Part shown: positions 22,265 to 32,475 of the stretch, piece after piece | Layout of the letters: every line of letters begins with the position of its first letter | Position numbering within the stretch: position 1 is the first letter of the stretch | Origin: Pseudocercospora fijiensis CIRAD86 | Lineage: Eukaryota > Ascomycota > Dothideomycetes > Mycosphaerellales > Mycosphaerellaceae | Assembly: GCF_000340215.1 (NCBI RefSeq) | Contig: NW_006921543.1 | Coordinates: forward strand, 1-64,000 | Direction of reading: 5' to 3' | Length of the DNA: 64,000 bases | Position numbers and translations under genes: made by a program | The notes under the pieces: model-generated | Database searches by the model: none | Told to the model about the DNA's origin: nothing | Seen by the model: the letters and a program-made list of their open reading frames with translations, nothing else

Positions 22265-23742
22265 CTACACAACAGCTTTTAACTTCCATCCTCCCTTACT
22301 GACTCTGGAAACGCTCATGGACATCGCGGCAAGCACAGTCATAATGCCGCCAAAAACCCAGACGTATCTAAAACCGCTTGCCGCAAGAATGGTTCCAGAG
22401 ATCGGTGTGCCAACAAGGATGCCGATAGCTGTCACAGCGAAGCCCATGCCCATCCTCGTTCCGATCATGCCTCGATTCTTCGTTATGTACACAAAGATGG
22501 TGGCTGGCAAACTGACGAAAGTGCCGGAGAAGAAGCCGTATAATGCGGCAATAACGATGACCGAAGCTATGGACTTGGCTGCGATTAGACATAAGCAGAG
22601 AAGTCCTGTTGCAAATGTACAGGGAATAATGACATTGAAAGGTCCTAGCCGGTCTGCGATGAAATTTGGGATCACTCGCCCGAATGTACTTGCAGCGTTC
22701 AAAATTGCCAGAAGGTAGAAGCCCAGGTGTGGAGAAGCGATGCCCGTCTGGATGGCGTAGGTTTGGATGTAGAAGAACGGTGTGTAAAGGCCGAGAAATC
22801 CCACGAAAGTGCCCAGCACAAAGAAAGTGTAAGGTACCTCCTTCCACGCTGCTAGTTCCAGGAACTTCCTTCTTCCAGCAGGCAAGACCCTCACTTTCAG
22901 AACGGCATTAGAGATAGCTAACGTGCCCAGCATGATGAATCCAATAACTCTCGTAGCCCAGGCAAATCCGATCACGGGTTGTAAGCGATAGAAGACAATT
23001 GGATATATTACGCCTCCTATGGAACTGCCAGCTGCCGCGAGTCCAACAGCTGTAGCAATTCGAGTGCTGAAGTACGTCGAGAGGACGGCAACGCATGGGA
23101 TAAAGAGACATCCCGTCCCGAAACCTACGCAGATCGCTTGGGACAGCAGGACTTGGTAGTAGGTCGTGGAAAGCGACAGCATCATCTGACCAAACACCAC
23201 GAAGAAAGTGCCAACGGCCACGAGACTTCGTACATATCCAGCGTCATAAACGGGCCCAGTGAGCGATCCAACCAGCATCAATGAAGTTGCTTGCAGAGAT
23301 CCAATCCACGAGATATCGGAAGGCGTGCTCGATGATAGTCGCCCGACTTCGTAGAATGTCTGGTACGTGCCAAAGGTATTGACGATGCCCCCTGTAGCAG
23401 TATCAGCCTCGATCCTCTATGAAACTGCTGAGCTTGATGCCTCACAAGTATTGAAGAACAAAAAGAAACTGCCCAAAACCTGTAACCACGCCCAAAGACC
23501 GCCATTGGGTACCGATTTGATGTTGTTCACTGACGGTTTCGAAGAAGCAATTCGTTCCAGGTCATTGTTCTCTCCATCTCGATTTGCATGTCCATCTTGC
23601 TGGTCACGTTCGACGAAGGTAGGGTCCGCAGCCTCTATGATCTCCTCGTGTGTCTTGGACAGATGCTGATGAATGTCATTGTCATTGTGGTGCTGTTCTT
23701 CTCCCCAGTTTCCTTCTCAAGGTCACTCTCCACAAAAGACAT
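22265..23742 (-). CDS. Major facilitator superfamily transporter, monocarboxylate (MCT/Mch) type
   Basis: The body is clear: 23391-22265 and an upstream exon ending at 23446, joined by a 54-bp intron (23392-23445, GTGAGG...CTACAG). They encode PNGGLWAWLQVLGSFFLFFNTWGIVNTFGTYQTFYE and then about eleven further hydrophobic segments. The opening GGLWAWLQVLG and the NTFG.YQ.FYE motif after helix 1 are hallmarks of fungal MCT-like porters, which move mono- or dicarboxylates or related acids with protons across the plasma membrane. The 5' end is uncertain: the likely start ATG (23742) is in another frame from the acidic cytosolic tail. A 41-bp intron (23693-23733, GTGGAG...ACAG) would fix this and give 460 residues, but it leaves a 9-base first exon and a poor donor. 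A frameshift is the alternative. The C-terminus ends with a basic tail. Confidence 0.85.
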
Positions 23743-23835
23743 GCCCAGGCTGACTTTCGGTTTCGGTTGCTCAAGTTTTGAATTTCGGCAGTCTGATGCT
23801 CACTTGCTGGAGGCTGAGTCAAAATGGCAATCGCC

Positions 23836-23841
23836 TTTATA
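23836..23841 (-). promoter_or_regulatory. TATA box of the transporter gene
   Basis: TATAAA on the minus strand lies about 95 bases upstream of ATG 23742. This spacing suits a TATA box with a 60-70-base 5' UTR and supports transcription through that ATG. Confidence 0.5.
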
Positions 23842-23842
23842 C

Positions 23843-24252
23843 CACGAAGGAACTACAAGTTCTGCATCGAGACTGAAGCCGAATTGATTGGAAGTGAGGG
23901 GTGTACAGTACAGTGTGAAGAGGCGGTTGAGAGACACTGGGATTGGCGCAAGAAAGGGCTCGCTAAGCGGTGCCGTATTGCCGAACAGCACGATCTGGTG
24001 TAACGAACCTGTCGGTCAAAGTCAGGGTTCCTAAACTAACCGACCGAGTGGTAGATTGTGGGTCATTACAAGCATTCGACAGGCCAACTAACCAACGGTA
24101 CTGCTCAATTCTGGTAACCCAGGCACAAGACTGTCAAGACAGGCTTAAAAAGCTAAAAAGGTGTTGCCCGTAACCTTAACAGAGGGTGTAGAGTGCTTTT
24201 ACAAAACACGTCTATGCCAACTTATGCAAAGCAGATTCCACCAACCAGGTCG
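23843..24252. other. Right edge of the gene island
   Basis: About 410 bases without a supported gene. The last 40 bases resemble a sequence on the far side of the hAT element (about 37348-37396), so they belong to a local repeat into which the element inserted. Confidence 0.55.
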
Positions 24253-24260
24253 CTCAGATC
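24253..24260 (+). repeat. Left 8-bp target duplication of hAT1
   Basis: CTCAGATC lies directly before the CAGTG terminus. It matches CTTAGATC at 37269-37276 except for one C-to-T in CpA context. Confidence 0.85.
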
Positions 24261-24699
24261 CAGTGTGGTCTACAATCAATCCGGGATTGCAATCCGGATT
24301 AGCTTAGCAATTCAATCCAATCTAATCTAGCTAATCTCTACTAATTTAGCAATTCAATCTAATCTAATCTAACCCTCTCTAAAGTAATCTAATCTAATTC
24401 AATCTAACCCTTCTAGTAATCTAGATTGTAATCCTAGATTAATTATAATTATATAAGTTGCTATCTATAGCTAATCCTAATTATAGTTAAATAGAAAGTT
24501 ATTAAAGCTAGGAAGAAGAGAGCTATATCTCTTAGTATTTCCTTATTTCTTTTATACCTCTAGTCTAAGTCTCTTAAATTCTTTATTCCTCTTAATAGTA
24601 GCTTGCTAAGCAGCTTTAAGATTAAGATGCTTATACTAATTATTTAGAGTAGGTCTATTAGTTTCCTACTTAAGTAGGTTTATATCCTAAATAAAGGAT

Positions 24700-25214
24700 T
24701 AATTAATCTTAATAATATCTTTCCTAATCTAGCTCTTTAAAGATAATAGGGTATTAATACTACCTTCTTATAACCTATTCCTTCTAAGAGCTACTATTAG
24801 CCCTATATTACTAAATGTTCTCTCTAGCTTATTAGATATTAGAGGGATACTAAGAATATTAAGAGCTATAACTGTTAGCTAAGGCTATCTTGCTCTCTTT
24901 ATCTACTACTATTTAAGAAGATTAGGACATTTCTTAGCTCTATATCTTATATAATCCTCTAGCTAATTAGTAGTATTATTGCTCTTATTATTACTACTAT
25001 ATAGAACATCTATATTATATTATTATCTTCCTCCCTACTATATTTTAGTCTTTTAGCTTAATACTAAGGGGAGCTACTTATATTAAAGGGATTTAGTAGC
25101 TGCTTATATTCCTCTTACTAAAGCTTATAGAGTTGTTTAGTAAAGCGTTTTTGCTCTTTAGATATAAATCTATCTGCTTTCTTAAACTAAGCTAGGCTAT
25201 TATTTAGATTTAGG
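24700..25214 (-). pseudogene. hAT1 transposase, C-terminal part
   Basis: On the minus strand about 24960-24750 reads LTVIALNILSIPLISNKLER followed by TFSNIGLIVALRRNRL. This is the hAT C-terminal dimerisation block (IPxxSxxxERxFSxxGxxVTxRRxRL). Several Gln/Trp positions are stops and some residues are shifted as RIP would do (for instance Ser-Glu to Asn-Lys type changes). This fragment is separated from the rest of the transposase by gypsy copy A. Confidence 0.82.
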
Positions 25215-25219
25215 ATAAT

Positions 25220-25415
25220 TGTGAGAAGGGTATGTTAGTAGGTAGATAGGGTAGTAGTAGGTATAGGTAGTATTCGATAAGGATCTAGGAGGAGAGGGAG
25301 GAAGGTAGGAGAGTTGGCCTAACGCTAAGCGCCAAGCCCTACCTAAGGCATTAAGACCCTAGCTTTACTCGGCCTAGTTACATACTAATTACGTATAGCC
25401 TCTTTAGCCCTAATA
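25220..25415 (-). repeat. Copy A 3' LTR (left)
   Basis: 196 bp, beginning TGTGAGAAGGG and ending CCCTAATA on the plus strand. It pairs with 32275-32470. Confidence 0.93.
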
Positions 25416-25429
25416 CACGCTTCCCTTCT

Positions 25430-26640
25430 AAAGGCCGCGCCCTCGTAGCCGGTCTTTGTTCTAGTCTCAACCTCTATTGCTACTAATTTAGTAGGTCTAA
25501 TAAGCCGCTTAGTCCGCGCTAAATTGAACGTACAACTACCGATTATATAACTATGTCAAACCTTACCTCTAATATAGTACAATGTCTAACTCTAACTGCG
25601 CTATCCCTATATATAATAAACTATAAAGTAATATATATCTACAAGAATTAAGGGCCTTCGACTAATTATAATACGAGCGCGTCTTCCCTACTATAATAGG
25701 TAGACGTACGAGGTATTATAGCCCTACCTCCGCTCTAAGTAACGTCGTACTAAGTTCTTTGCGTCTACTCTTAAAAGACCTAGCAATGTCCGCTTCCGAG
25801 GGTTGTCCGTTCCGAGGGATTGTTCTTATTATTACGAGGGCTATTATTTACTATCGTAGTTTCACTAGCCCTAATTAGTTAGGTTTAGTAGCCTTCAAGT
25901 GTTAATCTTATCTTATCTTTTCAAAAAAACACGGTCCTTCCGGTTTCTATAGGTAAAGGCTATTATAAGTATAGTAGTTAAGGTTCGCCTCGCTTAAAGG
26001 ATCGGAAAGATCGAGGAGTAACTTATTGTCCGCAAGATCGACCCCGGCTAACTTAGCTCTATAGTTTTGCCCTTAGTTAGCTAGTCTATTAGTCGCTTAA
26101 TCTTTTAGGCGGCTTAAAGTTTTAATCAAAGTTTTGATTAAAGGTGCCTTAGGCTCGTAGTATAGGTAAGGTTGTATCTATAGGCGTAGTAACAATAGTA
26201 AGTAATGTTAATAATAGCGGCGCTAGTCGTCTTAGCGCTAACTTTACCTTGCTTTCGACTTCCTTCTTCGACTAATAATACACTCCGTAACACCGTTACT
26301 AATATAGCCGCGCCGGCCGCCGGCATACTACTAGCTCGTAGCGTAATAACATTACCTTTATTACCGTTATTCGTACGCGCGCGCTATCCCCGCCGATCGC
26401 CTAGGCCTTAGGCCTTAATAGAATAAAGGAATAAGAGGGGGACCTAAATACTAAGAGAAGGGCCTTATTGCGTGCGCTAGTAAAGGGGTAGATTCCTTAA
26501 AAGAGTAGGCGATTGATTAGTAGTTGTAGCGCGTTTGTTAACACTCGGTGCGCGTTTGCTATAGTAGTATAGTCTTATTATCCTTCGTTACTAACAATTG
26601 CTTGCCTCTAATTAGTTAGCTAATAGCACCCTAGGGGTAG
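25430..26640. other. Copy A long non-coding 3' region with small antisense frame
   Basis: About 1.2 kb between the chromodomain end and the purine tract has no pol sequence. On the plus strand, opposite to pol, ATG 26205 opens a 68-codon frame to 26411 with a hydrophobic start (MLIIAALVVLALTLP). The same frame recurs at 39033-39239 in copy B. Copies C and D keep the start and first codons but are shifted afterwards. Function unknown; it may be a chance open frame. Confidence 0.5.
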
Positions 26641-29600
26641 CATTGTTCCTAGGCCTTCTAGTAACATTATAGGCCCTTAGCCCTCTTCTTATTCTTTATA
26701 CCGGTCTAATACTTATCTAACAACTTAGTTATATCTTCAAAAGAGGCTTCGGCTTCCTACGAGTCCTATTTAGGTAAATAGCCTTGCTACCTTAATAGGT
26801 ATTCCTTTTTGCCCTGCCTAGTTCGGTGCTTTAGGATACGTTCTATAGACTATAGCTCTTTACCGTTAGCTAGTATCTCTTTATGTTTAGTAGAGGCTTC
26901 TTTATTAGAGTCTCCGCGGTAGTAGTATAGTTTAAGGAGGGAGATATAGAAGGTATTATAGATAGTATAGTGTAGTAGGAGCTATAACTAATAGGCCTAG
27001 CTATTGCCCTTCGGTTCTCGGATGCGGAATAGGCTAATAAACCGTAGCGCTAGTTTGGGGCGTGTTTTGCTATTAGGTAATAGGTGTTTACGGATACGGA
27101 GGTTCTTTATACTAAGTATAACTATATCGCCTTGCTTAAAGGTTATCGGTATATAGTGTTTGTTATAATAGGCCTTCTAATAGGCCTAGGCCTTTGCTAG
27201 TTTGTTAGCTATCTTAGCGTGAATCTCTCGTATCTTTTAAACCCTCTTAATAGCTACCGGTGTCTTAGGGGTTAGTACTTAACGCGCTTCCCTTTCCTTG
27301 CGCTCGGCCTCGAGCGAGGTAAACGGATCTTATAGTAAGGCAGCGTTTTAGCCTATTACAGCTATGTATAGTGAAACCTTAGTTAATAAATGCACGCTAT
27401 TGTTATATACAAATTCGGCTAGTTATAGGAGGTCGACCTATCTATTAGGGTCCTTATTAATATAGCTTCGTAAGTATTGCTATAGCGTAGCATTCTGCCT
27501 TTCGGTCTAACTATCTGTTTAAGGATAGAATGCTATAGATAGGCGATGCTTAAGTCTTAGCTATAGGCAAATCTTGCTCTAATAGTAAGATATAAATGTC
27601 GGGCCTCGATCGGAGACTATCCCCTTAGGGGTCCCCTAATAGCTATAGAAGATGTTGTTCTATAGCGACTTAGCTAGGTTAATAGCCGTCTAATCCTTTC
27701 GGGCAGGAATGCAACGAGCGCCCGCAGTAAACCGGTCTACGATAACTAGGATAGCATTATATATATCCTTGCTACCCCTACGCTTAGTAGGCGGGAGGCC
27801 TATAATAAAATCTATTATAAGCTTAGCAAATAGCTTCTTTAGAACAGGGAGTGAAGACAACTCGCTAAATAGTAAGTGCTTTAGTGCTTTAACTCGTTAA
27901 TATACGGCATACGTGTTTACGTAGTCCTTTATATCCCGCTTACTATTTAGCTAGTAGTATGTACGCGATAGTAACTCGTACGACCTCTCTATACTATAGT
28001 AACCGGCAAGCTTACTATTATAGTATCGCTTAAGAAGCTCCTATCTAATCGATTGTTTAGCGGGGACATAGTATCTACCCTTAAACTTTAAGTAACCTTT
28101 GTTATCGATCGACTAGTTACTCTTACTAGATCGAGTCGTTCGCCTACTTACAAGCTTATCGATACGTTTAGTAGTAAAGGCGTCCCTCTACTAAGTACGT
28201 AACAGCTTATCTATAAACGATTAACTATCCCTATTTGCAAGGTTATTTAGTAGCACCCTCGCTATTAAACGAGGTACGTATTGTATGTATCTAATAGTAC
28301 TAGTAGCCGGATAACATNNNNNNNNNNNNNNNNNNNNNNNNNNNNNNNNNNNNNNNNNNNNNNNNNNNNNNNNNNNNNNNNNNNNNNNNNNNNNNNNNNN
28401 NNNNNNNNNNNNNNNNNTGCTATCGCTATTACTATATATTGCGATATCGACTAGGGAGTTATTATAACTTCTCCTATCTGTGTCCTTAGCCCTTGCCTTA
28501 ACACGTACTATTAATATAGCAAGAGTATTAATATACTTTAAGCCGTCGCAGAGTCTAGTAAGCCGCTTATCCTACGCTTGCTTATTAACAATACGGGCTA
28601 TAGCGATCTTGTACTATAGGGTTAGAAACAAAGAATTAATGTGTTAGGTTTCGCTATCGTAATTAGGTCGCCTCGATAGGCTATTAGCAGGGTTGCTTAC
28701 GCCTAGCCGATATAATATATTAAAATTAAACCTAGCGAGGTAGACGGCCTATCTAGCCTATCGACCTATAACCCTAGTAACCTTAGTAATGCTACGGAGG
28801 TTGTTATAGTCCGTATAGACCTGTATTGTATATTAGGCCCTATCGAGGTAGTGCCTCTAGTACTTAAAGGCCTCGACAATAGCTAGGAGCTCTTACTCGT
28901 AGGTCTCGTAGCGACGCTTAGTATTAATTATCTTCCGAGAGAAGAAGGCAATCGGGTGCTAGTAATAGTTATTATCTGATTGCTAGGATATAATAGCCGA
29001 TATAGCGAACTGTAAAGCGTTAGTCTCAATTCGGATCTGCTTGTTTAGTACGAAATAGTATAATAAGGGGACTTTAGTAAAGCGTCGCTTCAGACCGTTA
29101 AAAGCGGCTTATACTCTGTTAGTCTATTTAAACTCTCTAGTCGGGTTGGCCTTAGTTTTAGTAAGCTTAGTTAGTGGCATTACATGCCTCGAATAGCCCT
29201 TAATAAATCGGCGATAGAAGTTAGTAAAACCGAGGAACGACTATAGCTCCTTAATTAACGTAGGAACAGGCTATTTAGTAATAGTTTTAATCCGATTAGG
29301 ATCAGCCTTAACACCCTTAGTTAATACGAGGAAGCCGAGGAATGACACCTCTTTAGTAGCAAAGGTGCATTTAGAAGGCTTGTAATATAAGCTATAGGCT
29401 CGTAGGCGATCGAGTACCTTATAGACTGTAGCCTAGTGCTCCGCAATATTAGGGGAGTATATGTAAACTAGGATGTTATCTAGGTAAACTATACAGAGGT
29501 AGTCTAATAGGCCTAATAGGGCCCGATTAATATAGGACTAGAATGTTATAGGGGCGTTAGCTAGCCTAAATAGTATAACTAAGTACTCGAAATAGCTATA

Positions 29601-32017
29601 GCGAGTACGGAAGGCTGTTTTCTATTCGTTACCCTTACGAATGCGGATACGATAGTACGCATCCTTAATATCTAGTATAGTATAGTAGTAAGCACTAGAA
29701 AGGCGATCGAGGGTCTTATTAATAAGCGGAAGTAGATAGCGGTCTTTAATAGTAACAGTATTAAGCCTACGGTAATTAATATATAGACGTAGGCTACTAT
29801 CCTTCTTTAGTACGAACAGGATAGGTACACTAGCAGGGCTGTTACTATATCGTATCCGGCTATTAGCTAGGTTTTCCTCTAGATACTTACGCAACATAGC
29901 AAGCTCTCGTTTACTAAGGTTGTAGAGGGGGCTAAAAGGAACCTCCTTGCCCTCTATAATGTTAATCTTATAATCTGTCTCTTTAAATATAGGCAATGTC
30001 GATGCTAGGTAGTATTTAAATATATTAATATAGGTCTCTCGGATAGGCTCTAGTATGCAAGCAAGCTAATTAGGATCACTAGGGGGCATAGGTTCATCGT
30101 TATTACTACCGAGCAGGTCGGCCGTCGGATTAGCTAGGGTTAGGTTGCTAATAAATAGGACCCTAATATTATTAGGGCACTCGCTAACATTAATATGTTT
30201 AATGTCCTCTTTCCTAGCAATTCTAAATCGCTATTGTTAACTGCCTAAGTCTATAACTATAGCATAGTACTTAAGAACAGGGTTGCTAATAACAATATTA
30301 GATAGGAGGCTATCTATATCTACTACGTAGGCAGTAAAGTTTAGCAGGCGCTTATTGCCGAGGTCGTCTCTTAGGGCTATATAGACATAGTAGGCTCCGT
30401 AGGTCAAGTGCCGAGCGTTATTAAACTAAGCAAGGGTTAGTAGGTTAGTCCTAGGCAGTTGTCGAAGGTCTAATTACTTAGCTAGGCGATAGCTAATAAA
30501 GGCACTAACTGAATTTCCTAGATCTAGTATAACCTTAGTCTTATAGTTAGTTCTATACGTATCCGATACGAGATAGGTGCGTATAATAGCTAGTATAATA
30601 TCGATAGTCTTACGCCGTACAAGGCTAACAGTTAGTACGGCGCTTACTCTTCTTTCGACTAATTAGAAGGACCGACAGGGGTAGCGTTAGCGGCTAAAAG
30701 GTACTTTCGGTGTTTAGCGGCAGCACGGTCGATTCGGGCCTAGTCCTTAGGTTTGTCGCATTAGCCTAGGAGATAGCTAGTGCTATTATAGTTAAAGCAC
30801 TTCAACCTAGTTAGGGGATTGCTATAGCCGCTATTGCTACTATTATTAGTTAAGCGATTAGTATTGTAGGGATACGAGCCCCTTCTACGGCCCCTATTAC
30901 GGCCTCCTCTATATAGCCGTCGGCTACGGCCTCTTCTACGGTCGTTGTTACTGTTCCTATTGTTAGCATTGTTGTTCTAGTAGGAACCTTAGTTTCCTCC
31001 GCGGCTACGATAGGTAGCTCGGCGTATCTTAGATTCTAACCGTTATTAGAGCTAAATAGCTCGTTTAGCTGTTTCTACTTCGACTATAAACTGAATGCGT
31101 ATTAGATTGGCCTGTTTAAACACACGGCGGCGGTCTAATTTAAGGACCAATTCCTATCTTAGTTTAGGTCGTATCTTAGATATCTAGATAGAGTCGGTCT
31201 TAGGTAGCAAATCGTCCTCGAGGGTCTTTAAATAGGCCTTAAATAAACGAGCTAACTAATTAGTCTTTTGCTTAGCTCGAAGGTACTAGTCCTAAGCGTG
31301 TTGTTGCCTTAGTATAGGGTTTCTAAGAGTGTCTAGCATAATAGTCTTATAGGTTTTCTACTAAATAGCGGTCTAATCGTTAAGGGAGTCGAAATGGTTA
31401 TCCTATATGCGCTTTGGGTCGCCATTAATGTACTACATAGCGTAGACAACTAGTAAATAGTCGTCTAGAAGAGCCCTCGGCGCATTTCGTTAGTTAAGCT
31501 TATAATCGCGTATGTAATTATTGTATTGCTTGCGACTAGAGCCGTTAAATACGGTATAGTCCTTAAGCTTAGCATCCTTCTTTTAGATAGGGACGGGTAG
31601 TAAGGAAGGCCCTGCTATCGGCTTAGTATTAGTTGTTAGGGCTTCCTATAGGCGGCGAATCTCGAGGAGATTATCCTTTAGCTATTGCTCCTAACGCAAG
31701 GCAGTAAGCCTATTTTAGGTAGCTTCTTAGAGTCTCCCTACTAGTTAGGGCCTAAAGGCTAGTTAGCTATATCGACGGTTAACAATATTGTTAAGAATGT
31801 CGTCGATAGGCAATTCTAGGTCGTCGCCTAGAATTACAGGTTCTTTAGTAGGCTTAGTAGTAGGCTTAGTAGTAGGCCCTTTAGTAGGAGGCACTTTAGT
31901 AGGAGCCTTAGTAGGCACTTTAGTAGGCACTATACTACTAGCGTTATCGTTGCTAGCGCTGCTAGCGGCAGTACAGTTATTGTTTCGTAATAAACCGGCT
32001 ATTATAAGGGGCGGCAC
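26640..32017 (-). pseudogene. Copy A gag-pol, chromodomain type
   Basis: Read on the minus strand. 32017-31763 is a low-complexity Thr-Lys-Pro stretch at the Gag start. About 30800-30740 is the CCHC knuckle with one Cys and the His turned to Tyr. About 30560-30480 holds ILDLGNSVSAFI, the protease DSGA box. 29996-29622 is an open RT segment ([14 protein letters not shown], then [11 protein letters not shown]). YLDNILVY at about 29500-29480 stands for the YLDD box. About 29050-28830 is RNase H (RIETNALQFAISA, then HPIAFFSRKI and ELLAIVEAFK). About 28200-27000 is integrase, ending in a GPY/F-like part. About 26860-26690 is the chromodomain (ERILKHRTRQGKKEYL...QGYLPK). Stops at Gln/Trp and the YLDD-to-YLDN change show loss of function. 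Confidence 0.9.
28318..28417. other. Assembly gap, 100 N
   Basis: Exactly 100 N, a standard gap of unknown size, within copy A between the RNase H and integrase parts. The same place in copy D (about 55930-55970) has only about ten extra bases, so little sequence is probably missing. Confidence 0.95.
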
Positions 32018-32274
32018 TAATAATGTATTATTAGCCCCTAAGATGCGGATATAGCGGAATTAGTAGATATCGGCCTAGTATACTTAACTTAGTGTAATAG
32101 GCCGTATAGAAGGCCTTGCTTAATAATTAGTACGGTTGTTTCGATAGAGTAGTACGTATAGGTCCCGTTCTTCGGGCGCAATATAGTTAGATTAGTCTTA
32201 TTCGTAGCTATACCGCTAAAAGCTTGAAATAAGGACTATCTAGCTACTGCCTTTAAAGGGTAGATCGAATACTA

Positions 32275-32470
32275 TATAAGAAGGGTATGTTAGTAGGTAG
32301 ATAGGGTAGTAGTAGGTATAGGTAGTATTCGATAAGGATCTAGGAGGAGAGGGAGGAAGGCAGGAGAGTTAGCCTAACGCCAAGCGCCAAGCCCTGCCTA
32401 AGGCATCAAGACCCTAGCTTCACTCGGCCTAGTTATATACTAATCACGTGTAGCCTCTTTGGCCCTAACA
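32275..32470 (-). repeat. Copy A 5' LTR (right)
   Basis: 196 bp, beginning TATAAGAAGGG and ending GCCCTAACA on the plus strand. ATAAT follows directly. Confidence 0.93.
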
Positions 32471-32475
32471 ATAAT

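Larger units (their letters stand above)
25220..32470 (-). mobile_element. Chromodomain Ty3/gypsy LTR retrotransposon, copy A (full length)
   Basis: The LTRs are 25220-25415 and 32275-32470, 196 bp each, with TG...CA ends (partly mutated to TA). A 5-bp target duplication ATAAT sits at 25215-25219 and 32471-32475. On the minus strand the order is gag, zinc knuckle, protease, reverse transcriptase, RNase H, integrase, chromodomain, that is, a chromovirus. A purine tract (AGAAGGGAAGCG on the minus strand, about 25417-25430) next to the left LTR is the plus-strand primer site. The LTRs differ at 13 positions, every one a CpA/TpG to TpA transition. A 100-base N gap lies inside. The element sits inside hAT1 and is inactive. 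Confidence 0.95.

Noticed and set aside
9279..23742. The island as a secondary-metabolite cluster (dehydrogenase, transferase, MFS porter).
   Set aside because: There is no core synthase or pathway regulator, and unrelated housekeeping genes lie between them.
31788..32054. A plus-strand open frame with a Gly/Val/Leu-rich repeat (LVGLVVGLVVG-like), also at 50101-50301.
   Set aside because: It is the mirror of the Thr-Lys-Pro repeat at the start of gag; the simple codon repeat leaves both strands open.
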